DNA from: a virus
IMG/VR virus record: IMGVR_UViG_3300021962_000169
Location: 1-49,450 of that record
Length of the DNA stretch: 49,450 nucleotides
Reading direction: 5' to 3' (one strand)
Part shown: positions 47,828-49,450 of the stretch, in pieces
Layout of the letters: each line of letters starts with the position of its first letter
How positions within the stretch are numbered: position 1 is the first letter of the stretch
Notes under the pieces: model-generated
The model's input: the letters and a program-made list of their open reading frames with translations, nothing else
Database searches by the model: none
Told to the model about the DNA's origin: nothing
Made by a program: the position numbers and the translations under genes

Positions 47828-47954
47828 TTAAGTCCTTATCTTTATATTTAACTTTCCTAGTGTATCTCTTTTTATTACGGATAGGTACGGAAGCATTACT
47901 CCGCCGTAACTCTAGCATACGGCGGAGTTGCTCTCTCGTCTTTGATAATCTCAT
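47814..47954 (-). CDS. Tiny basic protein containing a coded hairpin
   Basis: A 46-residue Arg/Lys-rich ORF (MRLSKTREQLRRMLELRRS...). It fills the otherwise empty stretch between two larger genes and overlaps the next gene's start by 14 nt. A perfect 11-bp inverted repeat (47898-47908 with 47918-47928) lies inside it and encodes the LRRMLELRRS region, so selection on RNA structure and on protein would coincide. Ribosome site is weak. Confidence 0.45.
   Translation of the reverse strand: MRLSKTREQLRRMLELRRSNASVPIRNKKRYTRKVKYKDKDLNGQQ
47898..47928. repeat. Perfect 11-bp inverted repeat
   Basis: ACTCCGCCGTA and TACGGCGGAGT with a 9-nt loop. No T-run follows on either strand. It could be an RNA stem regulating the leftward operon or simply a product of codon choice in the tiny basic ORF. 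Confidence 0.7.
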
Positions 47955-47963
47955 AAGCCTATC

Positions 47964-48266
47964 TTACTCTGCGTAGCCGTTCTCTAAGTCACGCTCATCT
48001 AATTCGTCCATAAGCGGTGGTCGTAACCCTAACGCTTCCATACGTGGCTCGATACTGTCTATGGCTTCGTCTATCTCGCCACGTACTTCGTGGTAGTCAA
48101 GGTATTCCTCTACACGCTCGTCCTTGTGGCTTCGTATGAAGCATAGGTCAAGGCTTGCACCGATAGCGCTATCTAATAGTGCTATCGCGTCGGGGTCGCC
48201 ATTTATATATTTAAGTGCGAGGTCGTTATATTGTCCTGTCTTGGGTAGAAAGTTTGTGCTGGTCAT
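47964..48266 (-). CDS. Unrecognised acidic protein
   Basis: A 100-residue acidic, largely helical protein (LALKYINGDPDAIALLDSAIG, RVEEYLDYHEVRGEIDEAIDSI, LMDELDERDLENGYAE). No motif recognised. The ATG overlaps the upstream gene's end by 4 nt. Part of the leftward operon. Confidence 0.6.
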   Translation of the reverse strand: MTSTNFLPKTGQYNDLALKYINGDPDAIALLDSAIGASLDLCFIRSHKDERVEEYLDYHEVRGEIDEAIDSIEPRMEALGLRPPLMDELDERDLENGYAE

Positions 48267-48418
48267 TTGCTGGTGTCCTCTAGGTAGAATAGATAGTCGG
48301 TGGCGGTATCTAGTAGGTTTATTAGATACTCGTTGGTTGAGTTGTGTGCTTCTACGTGACCCTTCGCTTCTGCGATTAGGGCGCGTAGCCGTTCTTTGTA
48401 GTCTAGTGCTTGTTCCAT
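48263..48418 (-). CDS. Small helical protein
   Basis: A 51-residue protein. ATG 48418 with AGGA 7 nt upstream is chosen over a longer in-frame ORF that would run into the hairpin at 48453-48477. It is mainly helical (EQALDYKERLRALIAEAKGHVEAHN, INLLDTATDYLFYLED). Function unknown. Confidence 0.6.
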   Translation of the reverse strand: MEQALDYKERLRALIAEAKGHVEAHNSTNEYLINLLDTATDYLFYLEDTSK

Positions 48419-48452
48419 ATTTGTTTCCTCTACTTCCGTATTAAAGTCGGTC

Positions 48453-48477
48453 GCCCTGCCCCTGTATAGGGCAGGGC
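48453..48477. terminator. Hairpin after the vWA gene, weak terminator or attenuator
   Basis: GCCCTGCCC (48453-48461) pairs perfectly with GGGCAGGGC (48469-48477), loop CTGTATA. On the minus strand it follows the vWA gene by 16 nt, but only a short A/T-rich tract follows, so termination may be partial. Confidence 0.5.
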
Positions 48478-48492
48478 TTCCGAACACTTGTT

Positions 48493-49450
48493 CTAGTGAC
48501 GGGCGCTCATAGTCGCTTTGACGATATCTTTAGCGACTAGCACCATTTGATTAGGTTCCTCGACCTCGCGGAAGTGCTTAGCGCCATGACGGTAACGCTC
48601 TACACGTGCGTCATACTCTGCTCGGTCATACTCGCCCCAACCCTTGAGGCTACCTAGATAGACCACCGAAGTCTGCACTCCGTCCTTAGTGAGGTCGCTA
48701 ATAATCTTATTGTTGTCCTCGGTCATATCCCACTCGCCGTCGGTAACGATAAATAGCATACGCACTCCACGCTTGCTATTTAGTAGTTGGCGACGTGCTT
48801 CTAATAGGGCTTTGTAAGGGTTAGTACCGCCCGAGGAATTGACGTAGCGATACTCGGTTGGTTGCGCCTTATCGGTAGCGGAGTAGATAAGCCTACTATC
48901 GTGGTTAAACTTATAGACCGATACGCGACCGTTGATACGCTCGATACCGCGCTTGATTACCCACGCGCTTTCCATAGTGCGTTGAATCTGCCACGACATA
49001 CTGCCCGAAGTATCTACTAGGACTATCGCGTCGATATCATTGTTGGAGTTACCTTCACTCCAACGGTCGAACACTTTGTCCATGTCGTTGATATCGGCTC
49101 TCATGGCACGTCCTATATTTAAGCGCCCCATAGGTTGCTCTAACTCCCATGCAGGGTCGTTATCTATACGGACACGCTCTAGGGCTACGCCGAAGGCTCG
49201 GGCGCTCGCAGATACCTGTGCAGATACCTGTTGGTTGGAGTAAGCGCCTTGTTTAATAGCACTACGACGTTCATTGTTGTCGTTGATAGCCTTGCGTACT
49301 TCACGCGCACCTTGTTGTACGTCGTCCTTCTTGCTAAGGTTATCTAGTCGTTCTTGGATATCTTTACGTAGCACGTTGTCGTCGGCTTCGTCCTTACCCT
49401 TGCTAGAGAAACTGGTGCTATTGCGGTCGTTCTCGGTATTTGTGTCGGCA
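48493..49450 (-). CDS. von Willebrand A / CobT-like protein (5' end outside window)
   Basis: The frame stays open to the window edge (at least 319 codons), so GTG 49374 is probably internal. The visible N-terminal part is acidic and Asn/Ser-rich, as in CobT-type proteins. The MIDAS motif DAIVLVDTSGSMSW is followed by VSVYKFNHDSR, SSGGTNPYKALLEARRQL (the MIDAS Thr) and MLFIVTDGEWD, giving a complete vWA domain. Phage CobT-like proteins usually pair with an AAA+ CobS-like ATPase, which may lie beyond the edge. Cobalamin synthesis itself is not implied. Confidence 0.85.
   Translation of the reverse strand, partial: ADTNTENDRNSTSFSSKGKDEADDNVLRKDIQERLDNLSKKDDVQQGAREVRKAINDNNERRSAIKQGAYSNQQVSAQVSASARAFGVALERVRIDNDPAWELEQPMGRLNIGRAMRADINDMDKVFDRWSEGNSNNDIDAIVLVDTSGSMSWQIQRTMESAWVIKRGIERINGRVSVYKFNHDSRLIYSATDKAQPTEYRYVNSSGGTNPYKALLEARRQLLNSKRGVRMLFIVTDGEWDMTEDNNKIISDLTKDGVQTSVVYLGSLKGWGEYDRAEYDARVERYRHGAKHFREVEEPNQMVLVAKDIVKATMSARH

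Noticed and set aside
48124-48444. 106-codon + strand frame opposite the leftward operon
   Set aside because: Composition is Leu/Arg/Ser/Cys-rich, as expected for an antisense shadow, and it covers three coupled minus-strand genes.

Overview
The window is part of the genome of a tailed double-stranded DNA phage with a contractile tail (myovirus morphology). A tail sheath, a gp19-type tail tube, a tape-measure protein, a gp5-type spike, and gp25- and gp6/J-type baseplate wedges identify it. The host is probably an actinobacterium: the phage carries a WhiB-family gene, and several genes look leaderless (a TANNNT hexamer exactly 6 nt before the ATG), as is common in Actinobacteria. Base composition looks moderate, not the high GC of Streptomyces or Mycobacterium phages. 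Together with a pyrimidine-dimer glycosylase and a B12-dependent class II ribonucleotide reductase, this would suit a freshwater or surface-water actinobacterium, but that habitat is inference. No terminase, portal or complete capsid gene is in the window, and both ends cut through genes.

Layout. Bases 1-2768 (+): end of a head gene, neck or head-completion genes, and a run of tiny Lys- and Cys-rich proteins ending in a terminator. Bases 2811-16707 (+): tail sheath, tube, a tail-assembly chaperone with a probable +1 frameshift, tape measure with a lysozyme-like domain, a tube/LysM/hub/spike set resembling contractile injection systems, baseplate wedges, and a large tail protein with sugar-binding-like domains. 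Bases 16720-17689: a small membrane protein and a very acidic protein. Bases 17673-24649 (+): a tightly overlapping replication operon (winged-helix protein, DnaC-like loader, SWIM protein, DnaB-like helicase, CHC2/Toprim primase, nucleotide kinase, SNF2-type helicase). Bases 24650-24874: tRNA-Asn, tRNA-Gly and tRNA-Gln. Bases 24917-34805 (+): small DNA-binding proteins, a probable ssDNA-binding protein, family A DNA polymerase, RecA, PD-(D/E)XK nucleases, WhiB, RuvC, zinc ribbons, a SpoVS-like protein and a Lys/Ala-rich basic protein. Bases 34988-39959 (+): small heat-shock protein, an intergenic block of four 10-bp tandem repeats beside a strong hairpin, a metallophosphoesterase, and eight compact unrecognised genes. 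Bases 39983-45877 (+): unrecognised Cys proteins, a nucleotidyltransferase-like gene, a HAD-like gene, a TIM-barrel-like gene with a four-Cys motif, and class II ribonucleotide reductase. Bases 46029-49450 (-): a convergent operon of small, often Cys-rich proteins, a pyrimidine-dimer glycosylase, and a von Willebrand A (CobT-like) protein running off the window.

The genes together build the tail (left third) and replicate, recombine and supply nucleotides for the phage chromosome (middle and right). The main points for a second look are the +1 frameshift, leaderless promoters, a ribosome-binding site folded into a hairpin, the tandem repeats at 35551-35588, the SpoVS/basic-protein pair, the 40.6-43.7 kb nucleotidyltransferase/HAD/TIM-barrel cluster, and the leftward cluster of tiny Cys-rich proteins.
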